Assembly: GCF_030683065.1 (NCBI RefSeq)
Contig: NZ_JAUXMX010000024.1
Coordinates: forward strand, 52,643-116,642
Length of the DNA stretch: 64,000 nt
Direction: 5' to 3'
Source: Pseudomonas sp.
GTDB taxonomy: Bacteria > Pseudomonadota > Gammaproteobacteria > Pseudomonadales > Pseudomonadaceae
The translations under genes and the position numbers were made by a program. Shown here in pieces: positions 52,090-62,238 of the stretch; the stretch's first letter is position 1, and every line of letters starts with the position of its first letter. A model generated the notes under the pieces. It had not been told where the DNA came from. It made no database searches and worked only from the letters and a program-made list of their open reading frames with translations.

Positions 52090-53958
52090 TTAAATCCACA
52101 ACTTCTTCAGGTCACGCCCGCCGAAGCTCAGGTTGACCATGGCTCGCGTCACCAGAATGGCAGTGAACATCGAGGTGAGAATGCCCAGCGACAGTGTCAC
52201 CGCAAAGCCCTTGACCGGACCGGTACCCATGGCGAAGAGAATCCCGCCCACCAGCAAGGTGGTCAGGTTACCGTCGATAATCGCCGAGTAAGCACGGTCA
52301 AAGCCCTCATGAATCGCCCGCTGCACTGACATGCCATTGGCGATTTCCTCGCGAATCCGCGAGAAGATCAGCACGTTGGCATCCACCGCCATACCCATGG
52401 TCAGCACGATACCGGCGATACCCGGCAACGTCAGGGTGGCGCTCAGCAACGACATCAGCGCCAGCAACATCACCATGTTCAAACCCAGGGCAAGGGTTGC
52501 CAGCACACCAAAGAAGCGGTAGATCACAATGATAAACAGCGAGACGAACAACATGCCCCAGAGGGCAGCATTGACACCCTTGGCGATGTTGTCTGCACCC
52601 AGGCTCGGACCAATGGTTCGTTCCTCGGCGAAATACATTGGCGCCGCCAGGCCGCCAGCGCGCAACAACAGCGCCAGTTCGGTCGACTCACCCGGACCAT
52701 CGAGACCGGTAATCCGGAACTGACCACCCAGCGGCGACTGAATGGTGGCCAGACTGATGATCTTCTTCTCTTCGACGAAGCTCTGGATCGCGACTTCCTT
52801 CTCGACGCCATCAACCACCTCGCGCATGTAGCGCACAGTCGGCTTTTGCTCGATAAAGATCACCGCCATGCTGCGCCCGACATTGCTGCGCGTTGCACGG
52901 TTCATCAACTCGCCGCCATGACCATCCAGACGAATGTTCACCTGCGGGCTGCCATTCTCATCAAAGCTGGCCTGGGCATCGGTCACCTGGTCACCGGTGA
53001 TAATCAGCTCACGCTCCAACTCGGCAGGCGGACGCCCCTCCTCGCGGAACTCGAAGGCCTCAGTCGAGGCTCTCGATGCATCGGGACCGGCAGCCAAACG
53101 AAACTCAAGGTTGGCCGTCTTGCCCAGAATACGCTTGGCTTCTGCGGTGTCCTGCACGCCCGGCAACTCAACCACGATGCGATTGGCACCCTGGCGCTGA
53201 ACCAGCGGTTCGGCCACGCCCAACTCGTTGACCCGATTGCGCACAGTGGTCAGGTTCTGCTTGATCGAGTACTCACGAATTTCTGCGAGCTTGGCCTGGG
53301 TCAAGGTTAAACGCAGCACCTGCAAACCGTTACGCTCGAGCGCATTCAACTCAAAGTCGGAGAATTCCTTGCGAATCAGACTCTCGGCCTTCTCCAGAGT
53401 AGCCTCGTCGGCGAAACCCAACTGAATGGCGTCATTGAATTCAGGCAGGCTGCGGTAGCGCACACGCTCTTTGCGCAACACGCTCTTGACCTCACCCTCA
53501 TAGACCTTGCGCCGCGCATCCAGGGCCTTATCCATGTCCACTTCCAGCAGGAAGTGCACACCACCGGACAAGTCCAGGCCTAACTTCATCGGCCCAGCAC
53601 CCACATTACGCAGCCAGTCAGGAGTGGTTTGCGCCAGGTTCAGCGCCACCACAAACTCCTCGCTCAACGCGCGCCGCACGACATCCTTGGCTGGCAGCTG
53701 ATCAGCCTTGTGCATCAAGCGGATCAACCCGGCGCGACCCTGCGCAGCAACCTCAAGAGCTTTGACCTCGATACCGGCCTCGCCCAGGGCACGCCCGGCA
53801 CGCTCGAGATCGGCCTGCTCGACCTGCATGGCAATATTACTGCCACTGATCTGGATCGCCGGATCATCTGGGTAAAGGTTGGGCGCGGAATAAAGAAAGC
53901 CGATCGCCAGCACAGCCAGGATCAGCAGGTACTTCCAGAGGGGGAACTTATTGAGCAT
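52090..53958 (-). CDS. secD: Protein translocase subunit SecD
   Basis: 622 residues. Helix 1 is at the N-terminus (FPLWKYLLILAVLAIGFLYS). A large periplasmic region includes the LGLDLSGGVHFLLEVDM motif, and five C-terminal helices follow (GMAVDANVLIFSRIREE). Length matches gammaproteobacterial SecD (~615). The periplasmic head is thought to pull substrates in the SecDF cycle. It is followed by secF and preceded by yajC. Confidence 0.97.
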   Translation of the reverse strand: MLNKFPLWKYLLILAVLAIGFLYSAPNLYPDDPAIQISGSNIAMQVEQADLERAGRALGEAGIEVKALEVAAQGRAGLIRLMHKADQLPAKDVVRRALSEEFVVALNLAQTTPDWLRNVGAGPMKLGLDLSGGVHFLLEVDMDKALDARRKVYEGEVKSVLRKERVRYRSLPEFNDAIQLGFADEATLEKAESLIRKEFSDFELNALERNGLQVLRLTLTQAKLAEIREYSIKQNLTTVRNRVNELGVAEPLVQRQGANRIVVELPGVQDTAEAKRILGKTANLEFRLAAGPDASRASTEAFEFREEGRPPAELERELIITGDQVTDAQASFDENGSPQVNIRLDGHGGELMNRATRSNVGRSMAVIFIEQKPTVRYMREVVDGVEKEVAIQSFVEEKKIISLATIQSPLGGQFRITGLDGPGESTELALLLRAGGLAAPMYFAEERTIGPSLGADNIAKGVNAALWGMLFVSLFIIVIYRFFGVLATLALGLNMVMLLALMSLLSATLTLPGIAGIVLTMGMAVDANVLIFSRIREEIANGMSVQRAIHEGFDRAYSAIIDGNLTTLLVGGILFAMGTGPVKGFAVTLSLGILTSMFTAILVTRAMVNLSFGGRDLKKLWI

Positions 53959-54021
53959 GACGCCGCCCGTTATGAAGCGGGGCGCATTAAGCGCCCCGTC
54001 GAATGGTAGAAAGTCTGCTAC

Positions 54022-54354
54022 TTAGATCGCTTTCAGCGTGCCCTTAGGCAGGGTCGCGGCGATGGCCACTTTTTGAATCTTCAGCTCAACGGTGTCGGAC
54101 ACTTCCAGTACCACGAAGTCATCGCTGACCTTGGCCACTTTGCCGGCGATACCGCCGCTGGTCACAACCTCGTCACCTTTCTGCAGGGTACCAAGCAAGT
54201 TCTTGTGCTCTTTGGCACGCTTGGCCTGGGGGCGCCAGATCATCAGATAGAAGATGACCAGAAAACCAACCAGAAACACCCACTCAAAACCGGAACCAGC
54301 CGGACCAGCTGGCGCAGCGGCATCGGCATAAGCCATCGGGATCAAAAAGCTCAT
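54022..54354 (-). CDS. yajC: Preprotein translocase subunit YajC
   Basis: 110 residues. An N-terminal segment leads to one membrane helix (FEWVFLVGFLVIFYLMIWRP). A cytoplasmic beta domain follows (LLGTLQKGDEVVTSGGIAGK). YajC associates with SecDF. It lies between tgt and secD in the usual tgt–yajC–secD–secF order. Confidence 0.96.
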   Translation of the reverse strand: MSFLIPMAYADAAAPAGPAGSGFEWVFLVGFLVIFYLMIWRPQAKRAKEHKNLLGTLQKGDEVVTSGGIAGKVAKVSDDFVVLEVSDTVELKIQKVAIAATLPKGTLKAI

Positions 54355-54393
54355 GTAACACTCCTATTGAAAGCTATTTAAGAACGTTGATTA

Positions 54394-56573
<2,180 letters not shown>

Positions 56574-56685
56574 TTTGGGAGGGAGTCATCTAACAGGGCG
56601 GCAAAGCTTACCGGAAATAGTGCAATCTGGCCACGCAAGTGGATTGACCAAGCCCCAATGCATCCCTATACTCCACCGCCATTGT

Positions 56686-56770
56686 GCCCCGGTGGCGGAA
56701 CCGGTAGACGCGGCGGATTCAAAATCCGTTTTCGAGAGAAGTGGGAGTTCGAGTCTCCCCCGGGGCACCA
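56686..56770 (+). tRNA. tRNA-Leu (anticodon CAA)
   Basis: An 85-base gene with encoded CCA. The acceptor stem GCCCCGG/CCGGGGC is perfect. The D-arm begins GCGGAACCGGTAGACGC. The anticodon loop TTCAAAA gives CAA, reading UUG. A class-II long variable arm follows, and the T-arm has GGGAG-TTCGAGT-CTCCC. It is divergent from queA and is the integration target of the downstream element. Confidence 0.95.
56740..56770 (+). other. Inferred attachment site (tRNA-Leu 3' end)
   Basis: The T-arm and acceptor end of tRNA-Leu lie ~200 bases before a tyrosine integrase of the type that recombines into tRNA 3' ends. The tRNA remains intact, as expected for such integration. No second copy was found further right in this window, so the element border is inferred. 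Confidence 0.55.
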
Positions 56771-56814
56771 TACAAACTTATCAGGACGTACCGAAACGAC
56801 CTGAGACACTAGAG

Positions 56815-56840
56815 AACCGGCCATCTGAGCCGGTTTTTTA
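56815..56840 (+). terminator. Intrinsic terminator after tRNA-Leu
   Basis: AACCGGC and GCCGGTT pair around a 7-base loop, followed by TTTT. It lies 45 bases past the tRNA. Confidence 0.8.
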
Positions 56841-56882
56841 TTGCCTACAATTCCCAACCCTTCCCTTGAAAGCCCAGAATTA

Positions 56883-56932
56883 TGTGAGTAGATTTGTGAG
56901 TAGAGCTAGTAAGGTCTAACAATCTACTCACA
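56883..56932. repeat. TGTGAGTAGA direct and inverted repeats upstream of integrase
   Basis: TGTGAGTAGA occurs at 56883 and 56895 as direct copies, and its exact reverse complement TCTACTCACA is at 56923-56932. The 12-base repeat spacing and position next to attL and the integrase suggest arm-type integrase sites or an operator. Confidence 0.6.
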
Positions 56933-56977
56933 CCAAGAGCCACAAGCCTAGAGTGGTGTGACCTGCAAGGGATCGCT

Positions 56978-58186
56978 ATGCCGCTGACAGATACCACCAT
57001 CCGCACCGCTAAGCCCAAAGAAAAGCTCTACCGGCTAACAGACGCCAACGGACTCTGCGTCGAAGTTAATCCGAGCGGATCGAAATTATGGCGCTACCGC
57101 TACCGATTCAACGGCAAAGCAAGGATGCTGGCTTTAGGCGCATATCCCAACATCACGCTTTTGAAAGCCAGGCAGCAACGCGACGCAGCCCGACAGCTAC
57201 TGAACGACGGCATAGACCCGAGCGAACAGCGCCAAGCCGTGAAAATAGCGCAAAAGATGGAAGGCCTGACATTCGAGGTACTGGCTAAAGAATGGTTCGA
57301 CTACAAATCACCGCGCTGGGCAGTGCCGACTGCTAATAAAGCTGCCGCGTATCTTGCGTCTGATATTTTGCCAGCCTTAGGCAAACGCCCTGTTAAGGCC
57401 ATCACCCGGCCGGAACTGGTCGACCTACTGCGTAAGATCGAAGGTCGCAAGGCCTTTAACGTGGCGAAAAAAACGCGTCAATGGTTAAGTCAAATATTCC
57501 GTTACGGTTTAGCTAAGGGTGTTGTTGAAGGTAACCCCGCTACCGATCTAGATGTAGTGGCTGCCCATGCCCCCCGCACCGTCCACCATCCGCACGTGAC
57601 ATTTGCCGAATTACCAGAGCTGCTGGAAAAACTCGAAGCGAGTAAATGTCACGTCTTGACCCATTACGCAGTGCGCATGCTGGTACTCACCGGCGTACGC
57701 CCCGGCGAAATGCGAAACGCGCAGTGGTCAGAGTTCGACCTTGCGGCAGCTACTTGGACAATCCCCGCCGAACGCATGAAAGCTCGCCGGATGCATCTGG
57801 TGCCCCTGCCCGATCAAGCCCTGATCATCCTCAGCCAGATACAAGAGATCACAGGACGCTACTCACTAGTTTTTGCTGGTGCTAACAATCCAGAGCGGCC
57901 CATGAGCGAGAACACTGTTAATAAAGCGCTCAAGCTAGCAGGCTATGAAGGTCGACAGACTGGTCACGGCTTCCGACATCTGCTGAGCACAGAGCTTAAT
58001 GGACGTGGATACAACAAGGATTGGGTCGAACGCCAGCTCGCTCACGGCGATAGCGACGACATGCGCGCGACATACAACCACGCAGCCTACCTTGATCAGC
58101 ACCGGAAGATGATGCAGGCATGGGCTGACTCAATTGAGAGCACTTGCAGCGACGCCAACCTCGCGAACCTCAAGCACAGCGGCTAA
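56978..58186 (+). CDS. P4-type tyrosine recombinase/integrase
   Basis: 402 residues. The N-terminal DUF4102 domain (LTDTTIRTAKPKEKLYRLTD, LWRYRYRFNGKARMLALGAY) and a SAM-like core-binding domain precede the catalytic domain. Active-site residues are all present: Arg241 (TGVRPGEMR), His330 and Arg333 (GHGFRH), His356 (AHGDSD) and Tyr371 (AAYLDQHRKMM). It should integrate and excise the element at tRNA-Leu. An AAGGGA ribosome site precedes the ATG. It is the first gene of the accessory region. Confidence 0.95.
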   Translation: MPLTDTTIRTAKPKEKLYRLTDANGLCVEVNPSGSKLWRYRYRFNGKARMLALGAYPNITLLKARQQRDAARQLLNDGIDPSEQRQAVKIAQKMEGLTFEVLAKEWFDYKSPRWAVPTANKAAAYLASDILPALGKRPVKAITRPELVDLLRKIEGRKAFNVAKKTRQWLSQIFRYGLAKGVVEGNPATDLDVVAAHAPRTVHHPHVTFAELPELLEKLEASKCHVLTHYAVRMLVLTGVRPGEMRNAQWSEFDLAAATWTIPAERMKARRMHLVPLPDQALIILSQIQEITGRYSLVFAGANNPERPMSENTVNKALKLAGYEGRQTGHGFRHLLSTELNGRGYNKDWVERQLAHGDSDDMRATYNHAAYLDQHRKMMQAWADSIESTCSDANLANLKHSG

Positions 58187-58275
58187 GTTTTTTGGCTGAG
58201 TTTAACTGAGACGAAGTCATTTCCTGCGCCAGCGGTGCCGCATCTATTTTAAAATTACGTTTGAGAAATAAGCAT

Positions 58276-59085
58276 ATGAGCAAGATGCTGAAGTTCAAGA
58301 GATACCTCACCTCTGGCGACGCAGCCGAATACCTGACAAAAAAGCTAGAAGAAGAGATAACAACTCTCGATGTAGAAAGACTTTTACTGGATGGGCACAT
58401 TGCGGCTTCAGTCATTACTAACGAATGGCATTGTTTTTATCTAAAACCCAAAGACACCAACAACGCAGCGAAAAGCAAACACTTTGCTCACTGCCCGACT
58501 CCGGGTGAAACGCCAGACAAAATCATTAATGGCATATATAACATTGATATTGCAGAGCTTGACTCAACCAACAACTACATAACAATTAAATTGGAAACAG
58601 ACATCAAAGCTGCCTGTTATGAGATAGATCGCACAAAATACACACGTGTAATTAGCAACATCTCCGACGGAGAAGCCCCCAACAAGAGCCTATCGATGCT
58701 CGAGAAACTACAACAATCACTTAGTTCCATACCCATGACTGCTGACCCAGCCTCTCCCGGGCACGCATACCAGAAACCGTCTATTAGTTCGGCGAATTTA
58801 GTTATCAAACCAGCTGACCTTGAAGCATTCGTTACTATGACTAATGACGACAAGCCTATGCAGCTGGAAAAGCCGCTAGATTATCGTGAGCGAGCAAGCA
58901 TGGAGCGAATCATTCTGATCTTAGCTAAGGAGTCTGATTACGATTTAAGCAAACCGTTTAAGGCAGCGGAAATTCTACAGGCAGCAGCAGCGCGGTTTGC
59001 AGTCGAGGCACCAGGAAGTAAAGATACCATAGCAAAACATCTAAAAGCAGCTGCCCTCCACGACACACTAAAGCGCAAACCCTAA
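58276..59085 (+). CDS. Hypothetical island protein with possible N-terminal DNA-binding motif
   Basis: 269 residues from the ATG at 58276 (MSKMLKFKRYLTSGDAAEYL); a TTG 15 bases upstream is less likely. The N-terminus (YLTSGDAAEYLTKKLEEEI, then LDVERLLLDGHIAASV) resembles excisionase/MerR-like helix-turn-helix starts. The C-terminal ~65 residues are helical (DYRERASMERIILILAKESD) with a Lys-rich end. I do not recognise the family. It lies between integrase and AlpA, so an excision or regulatory role is plausible. Composition is AT-richer than the core. Confidence 0.65.
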   Translation: MSKMLKFKRYLTSGDAAEYLTKKLEEEITTLDVERLLLDGHIAASVITNEWHCFYLKPKDTNNAAKSKHFAHCPTPGETPDKIINGIYNIDIAELDSTNNYITIKLETDIKAACYEIDRTKYTRVISNISDGEAPNKSLSMLEKLQQSLSSIPMTADPASPGHAYQKPSISSANLVIKPADLEAFVTMTNDDKPMQLEKPLDYRERASMERIILILAKESDYDLSKPFKAAEILQAAAARFAVEAPGSKDTIAKHLKAAALHDTLKRKP

Positions 59086-59178
59086 TAGAGCTAAAGCCAA
59101 TCCTAGTAGGACAAAGTTCTTGCTTCAAACTATATCTTATGAGCCATGTTCTTAACGCAGCCAAAGGAGGCCGCAAAC

Positions 59179-59436
59179 ATGGCACGCACCACCCTACCTA
59201 CCCAAAAAAAAATCGAACAACCCTCCGCAGTTGTAACTTCGCTACGCATCTTTATTAAACTGGCTGAAGTAAAAGTACTTACCACCCTCTCCACGTCCGA
59301 AATCTACCGCCGCATAGCAGCCGGAACCTTCCCTAGACAAGTCGCACTCGGGCCTAAATCTGTTGTTTGGATCGAGTCTGAAATTTTGGCATGGTGTGAC
59401 GACTGCATCAGAGTTAGCCGTAAAAATGCTGCTTGA
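59179..59436 (+). CDS. AlpA-family transcriptional regulator
   Basis: 85 residues from the ATG at 59179 (MARTTLPTQKK), directly after an AAAGGAGG ribosome site; a longer frame starting at 59146 would bury that site. The AlpA/excisionase-like winged-helix motif is LTTLSTSEIYRRIAAGTFPR, followed by VALGPKSVVWIESEILAWCD. AlpA proteins activate integrase or excision genes in P4-like elements. It precedes the structured gap and rep gene. Confidence 0.88.
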   Translation: MARTTLPTQKKIEQPSAVVTSLRIFIKLAEVKVLTTLSTSEIYRRIAAGTFPRQVALGPKSVVWIESEILAWCDDCIRVSRKNAA

Positions 59437-59553
59437 ATTTAGCACCAATCATTAATTCGGCAAAACCAATAGCCAGCACCCTTCTTAAACTGCAAGAGTT
59501 ATATTGCGAGCTTGATATCACCCATCTTAAGTGAAAGCGGTACTGGGACTATA

Positions 59554-59604
59554 AACTGCATACGCAGTTACAGACTGGTGGTTACTTAATACCATAACCG
59601 GTTA
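59554..59604. other. Palindromes in the alpA–rep gap
   Basis: The 436-base gap 59437-59872 has no supportable gene. In its left part AACTGC/GCAGTT (59554-59569) forms a small hairpin, and TAACCGGTTA (59595-59604) is a perfect 10-base palindrome. These could be regulator sites or part of an origin. Confidence 0.4.
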
Positions 59605-59751
59605 GACCTTCAGTCATTTTGCCACTACCACCTACGATCACTCCAGGCAGCGAGCCAAATAGCACTCAAGATCTAATCAATTTAGAAACCACATACCTAT
59701 AAATAAAAGCATAGATACAAGCAAGTCAAGGCCCCGGCATTGTCTGGGAAG

Positions 59752-59835
59752 GGTTTAACGCTATAGGCGACTCTCTGCGGTTTAACAACCATGTCTGAGC
59801 TTGTGAATAAAGGCAGCGAGAGTGCCTTGGTTTAA
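59752..59835 (+). other. Candidate replication origin or structured RNA upstream of rep
   Basis: GGC-ACTCTC-TGC (59766-59778) pairs with GCA-GAGAGT-GCC (59813-59826) in a ~12-base-pair stem with small bulges enclosing ~34 bases. GGTTTAA occurs three times around it (59752, 59779, 59829). A HUH Rep starts 38 bases later. The arrangement suits a rolling-circle origin or a cis-regulatory RNA; this is inference from structure and position. Confidence 0.4.
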
Positions 59836-59872
59836 TTGTGTCTGAAATAAAAATCACATAAACGAGTCAACA

Positions 59873-60394
59873 ATGAACAAAACAATATTTGATATAGCAG
59901 CGATTAAAAGATTGAAATTAGAAACAATTAATACCCTCAACAGGCAAGACTTTCGCTTCTTTATTACCCTTAATTTTAATGGCGTGAAAGATGACCTGAA
60001 GGCTCAGGATTTGATTAGAAAATTCCTAAACTTGCTTAATGCAGAGGTTTTTGGAAAAAGATCAAGTAAAAGTGTGGTGATCGCGTGCTCGTTAGAAAAG
60101 CATAAGTCGGGAAATTATCACCTTCACATTATTTCAGAAGATCCCACCAGCAGAATTTTGAGCGAGAGTCGTAAATTGAATTTTAATTACAGAAATATTA
60201 TTAAAAAATGCTGGGAAGCCACGGATATCAGAATGGCGCGAATATCCATTTCATGCCCAGATAAAAGCAGTTGGTTTAAAGAAATATACGACCAAGAAGG
60301 TGTGATTGAGTACATATTAAAAGAATTTGATCGCGGGCGCACTGATGTCATTCAGTGGGATCTTTCAAATTTTCACGGGGATAGAATTTTATGA
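59873..60394 (+). CDS. Small HUH-type Rep endonuclease (rolling-circle replication-like)
   Basis: 173 residues showing the three HUH Rep motifs in order. Motif I is FFITLNF (29-35). Motif II is E75-x7-HLH (83-85), with the context LEKHKSGNYHLHII. Motif III is YILK (147-150), a single-Tyr YxxK form. A Rep of this kind nicks a single-stranded or hairpin origin through the Tyr and is small compared with plasmid initiators. I do not recognise a closer family; inovirus, satellite or plasmid origins are all possible. The gene is much AT-richer than its surroundings. A microprotein gene overlaps its stop (ATGA). Confidence 0.7.
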   Translation: MNKTIFDIAAIKRLKLETINTLNRQDFRFFITLNFNGVKDDLKAQDLIRKFLNLLNAEVFGKRSSKSVVIACSLEKHKSGNYHLHIISEDPTSRILSESRKLNFNYRNIIKKCWEATDIRMARISISCPDKSSWFKEIYDQEGVIEYILKEFDRGRTDVIQWDLSNFHGDRIL

Positions 60395-60471
60395 GTATAG
60401 AATTGATTAGCCTTTCCATGGTTTTTGCCTATGGGTACACAATGCTTTTGTGTGCTATATTTATTCGATAG
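60391..60471 (+). CDS. 26-residue single-pass membrane microprotein coupled to rep
   Basis: MSIELISLSMVFAYGYTMLL, then CAIFIR: almost entirely hydrophobic, one membrane helix. Its ATG overlaps the rep stop as ATGA, and GGGGA lies 9 bases upstream, so translation coupled to rep is likely. It resembles in size and position the minor coat or morphogenesis peptides of filamentous phages (pVII/pIX are 32-33 residues), but no sequence identity is claimed. A small toxin or holin-like peptide is an alternative. Confidence 0.45.
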   Translation: MSIELISLSMVFAYGYTMLLCAIFIR

Positions 60472-60498
60472 CGCACTATTTTTTATTAAAGCCATACT

Positions 60499-60534
60499 CA
60501 ATTAATTGCACAGCGTGCAATTAATTGCTTTTTT
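60499..60534 (+). terminator. Strong intrinsic terminator after rep/microprotein
   Basis: A perfect 13-base-pair stem (CAATTAATTGCAC with GTGCAATTAATTG) with a 3-base loop is followed by CTTTTTT. It ends rightward transcription from alpA–rep. Confidence 0.85.
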
Positions 60535-60570
60535 GTGCTTAGGTCTCGATTGATTTGGCTAGGCGGGCGG

Positions 60571-60855
60571 TTAGCTTACTTCGAAATTAAAATTAGCAAA
60601 AGTAAATCCATGCTCTGCTCTTGAAAATGTAATTTGCGAGCCTAATTTAATAAGCGATGACGATTTGACCAAGGCCTCAATCTCATGATTGCTCAAGTTC
60701 GAAATGTCGTCATTAGCAAAGACAAGACTTTCAGCAGTAATTCCATCCCAACGCCATTTTTGATAAAGCACTTCATAGTGACCCAGTCTTGTTTCTGTCT
60801 GGGCCACTATGTGGGTGTCTATATCTGTGGGAACACCTGAGAATTTTCCGCTCAC
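60571..60855 (-). CDS. Hypothetical 94-residue protein
   Basis: A GTG start with a well-placed GGAG site (MSGKFSGVPTDIDTHIVAQT). The sequence is mixed alpha/beta with WRWDG and a C-terminal FTFANFNFEV, and no recognised motif. It is in the same direction as the metallophosphatase gene, 75 bases downstream of it, and is the last gene of the leftward cassette. The function is unknown. Confidence 0.5.
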   Translation of the reverse strand: MSGKFSGVPTDIDTHIVAQTETRLGHYEVLYQKWRWDGITAESLVFANDDISNLSNHEIEALVKSSSLIKLGSQITFSRAEHGFTFANFNFEVS

Positions 60856-60930
60856 ATTTACTCCAGATGAATAGAGCCACTAGTGCATACAAACTGGAAC
60901 CTGCTGATTCCTCTCAGTCAGCGCCTATCA

Positions 60931-61899
60931 TTACCGAGCATTTACTATGTCGCCTTGATGGTTTACTGAAATGAAATTTTCAGTACACAGTAACTGCTCA
61001 CCACTCCAACGATACGCGCAAAGCTTGCGATTATCGATGCCATTTTTCGGCGGTTTGGCTGCAATGCTATAGTCCAAACATGCAATATATTCATTTAATG
61101 GGGCAGGATCGGTATTCAACCAATAATGACCAAGAAAAACCGGCTTATCGTTTGCGTAGCTTGATAGCAAACCATCTGAAATAGGCTCATGAGGAATAAG
61201 CTCGATAATTTCTAGCGGAACCATGGCTATATCGCGATAGGTGACGGCCTTAGAGTCCCACCATTTAGTCCTTATATGCTGGCGACGATGGCCGTCCTTG
61301 TCAGCAAAGTCAACGCCTTCAGGAAGTGGGATTTCTAGACCTTTCAGTACTATCTCGAGCGCCTCGAAACCTGCTGAACCCTTGCGCGTCAATTCCGCCC
61401 ACGCCTCTGGCAGAATGCAGTTTTTATCATCGGTATGGTGCTTTAATTCTTGCAGCGATGCCGGCTGCCAGCAGGCATGTACGACTCGTAGCCCTTCAAG
61501 GTCTAAGTACAATGGCAGCGTTTTAAACCAAGCAATTATTTCTTCATGTAGCTCAGAGTCTGCGTTTACTTGTGTTAGAAACTCGACATGCTGGTTATGG
61601 TTTTTGTCACTATGAATACGTAAATACTCGCCTTCGATCTCAGCATTAGGCGTTGCCCAAGCTACTGCATTGAACTCATGGTTACCCATCACCGCTTGGG
61701 CATGGCCATGCTCTACCATTGAGCGAGCGATGCGAATAACCTCAAGCTGTTCAGGCCCTCGATCAACAAAATCACCTAAAAAAATCACAGTGCGCTCTAG
61801 GTGTTGCCACACGCCATCTTGCTCAAAATAATCCATGGCCTTGAGCAGCGCCTTGAGTGGTGCCGCATGCCCGTGAATATCGCCAATAAGATCGTACAT
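60931..61899 (-). CDS. PPP-family metallophosphatase
   Basis: 322 residues with the full metallophosphoesterase signature: GDIHG (6-10), GDFVDRGPE (42-50), GNHE (72-75), His141 (VVHACW) and a later GHYW. It resembles bacterial PrpE/ApaH-like Ser/Thr-phosphatase or dinucleoside-tetraphosphatase enzymes. The substrate is unclear; diadenosine polyphosphates or phosphoproteins are both known for the family. The gene lies 23 bases after a small acidic protein gene and downstream of an ADP-ribosylglycohydrolase gene, probably one operon. Confidence 0.85.
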   Translation of the reverse strand: MYDLIGDIHGHAAPLKALLKAMDYFEQDGVWQHLERTVIFLGDFVDRGPEQLEVIRIARSMVEHGHAQAVMGNHEFNAVAWATPNAEIEGEYLRIHSDKNHNQHVEFLTQVNADSELHEEIIAWFKTLPLYLDLEGLRVVHACWQPASLQELKHHTDDKNCILPEAWAELTRKGSAGFEALEIVLKGLEIPLPEGVDFADKDGHRRQHIRTKWWDSKAVTYRDIAMVPLEIIELIPHEPISDGLLSSYANDKPVFLGHYWLNTDPAPLNEYIACLDYSIAAKPPKNGIDNRKLCAYRWSGEQLLCTENFISVNHQGDIVNAR

Positions 61900-61922
61900 C
61901 CACTACTCCAATGCTTAACGAA

Positions 61923-62180
61923 TTAATCCTGAGCGCGAGACTCAAGGGCTTGTACCACGCTGGCGATCACCAGCGGGTCAACTGATTCAACCTCGAACCA
62001 CTCGATCAGCGTGTCCCTGACAGCCCCTGCAGTCGGCCGACCACTTGCCAGGCTCTCAAATACGGCATTGGCGATATTGTCGTATTCGTCGAAGCAGTCA
62101 TTTTCCTTGCAGCAAGTGCCCATGGGGTCGGTGTTAAACAATACCTCTGAAATCTGCTCAACCGTCAGGCTCTGGTGCAT
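61923..62180 (-). CDS. Small acidic protein, DUF1871-like
   Basis: 85 residues. The pattern DPMGTCCKENDCFDEYDNIA followed by two helices (ANAVFESLAS, GAVRDTLIEWFEVES) recalls DUF1871 and related small helical proteins, in which 'DP-G-…-DEYD' is conserved. Such proteins often sit beside toxins or as orphan immunity-like genes, but no function is established. It lies between the ADP-ribosylglycohydrolase and metallophosphatase genes with short spacers (58 and 23 bases). Confidence 0.65.
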   Translation of the reverse strand: MHQSLTVEQISEVLFNTDPMGTCCKENDCFDEYDNIANAVFESLASGRPTAGAVRDTLIEWFEVESVDPLVIASVVQALESRAQD

Positions 62181-62238
62181 TTATTGTGCTCCTTATCAGC
62201 TAGCGTATTTGGATTGTTCACCTGCCAACACAGTGCTA

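Noticed and set aside
59873..60394. Interpretation of the HUH protein as a REP-associated transposase (RAYT)
   Set aside because: RAYTs are HUH proteins too, but the YILK motif and the location next to integrase/AlpA fit a Rep better; no REP elements flank it.
60789..60974. 61-codon plus-strand ORF in the metallophosphatase/hypothetical region
   Set aside because: It overlaps the start of the 94-residue gene and the end of the phosphatase gene antisense, with no ribosome site.
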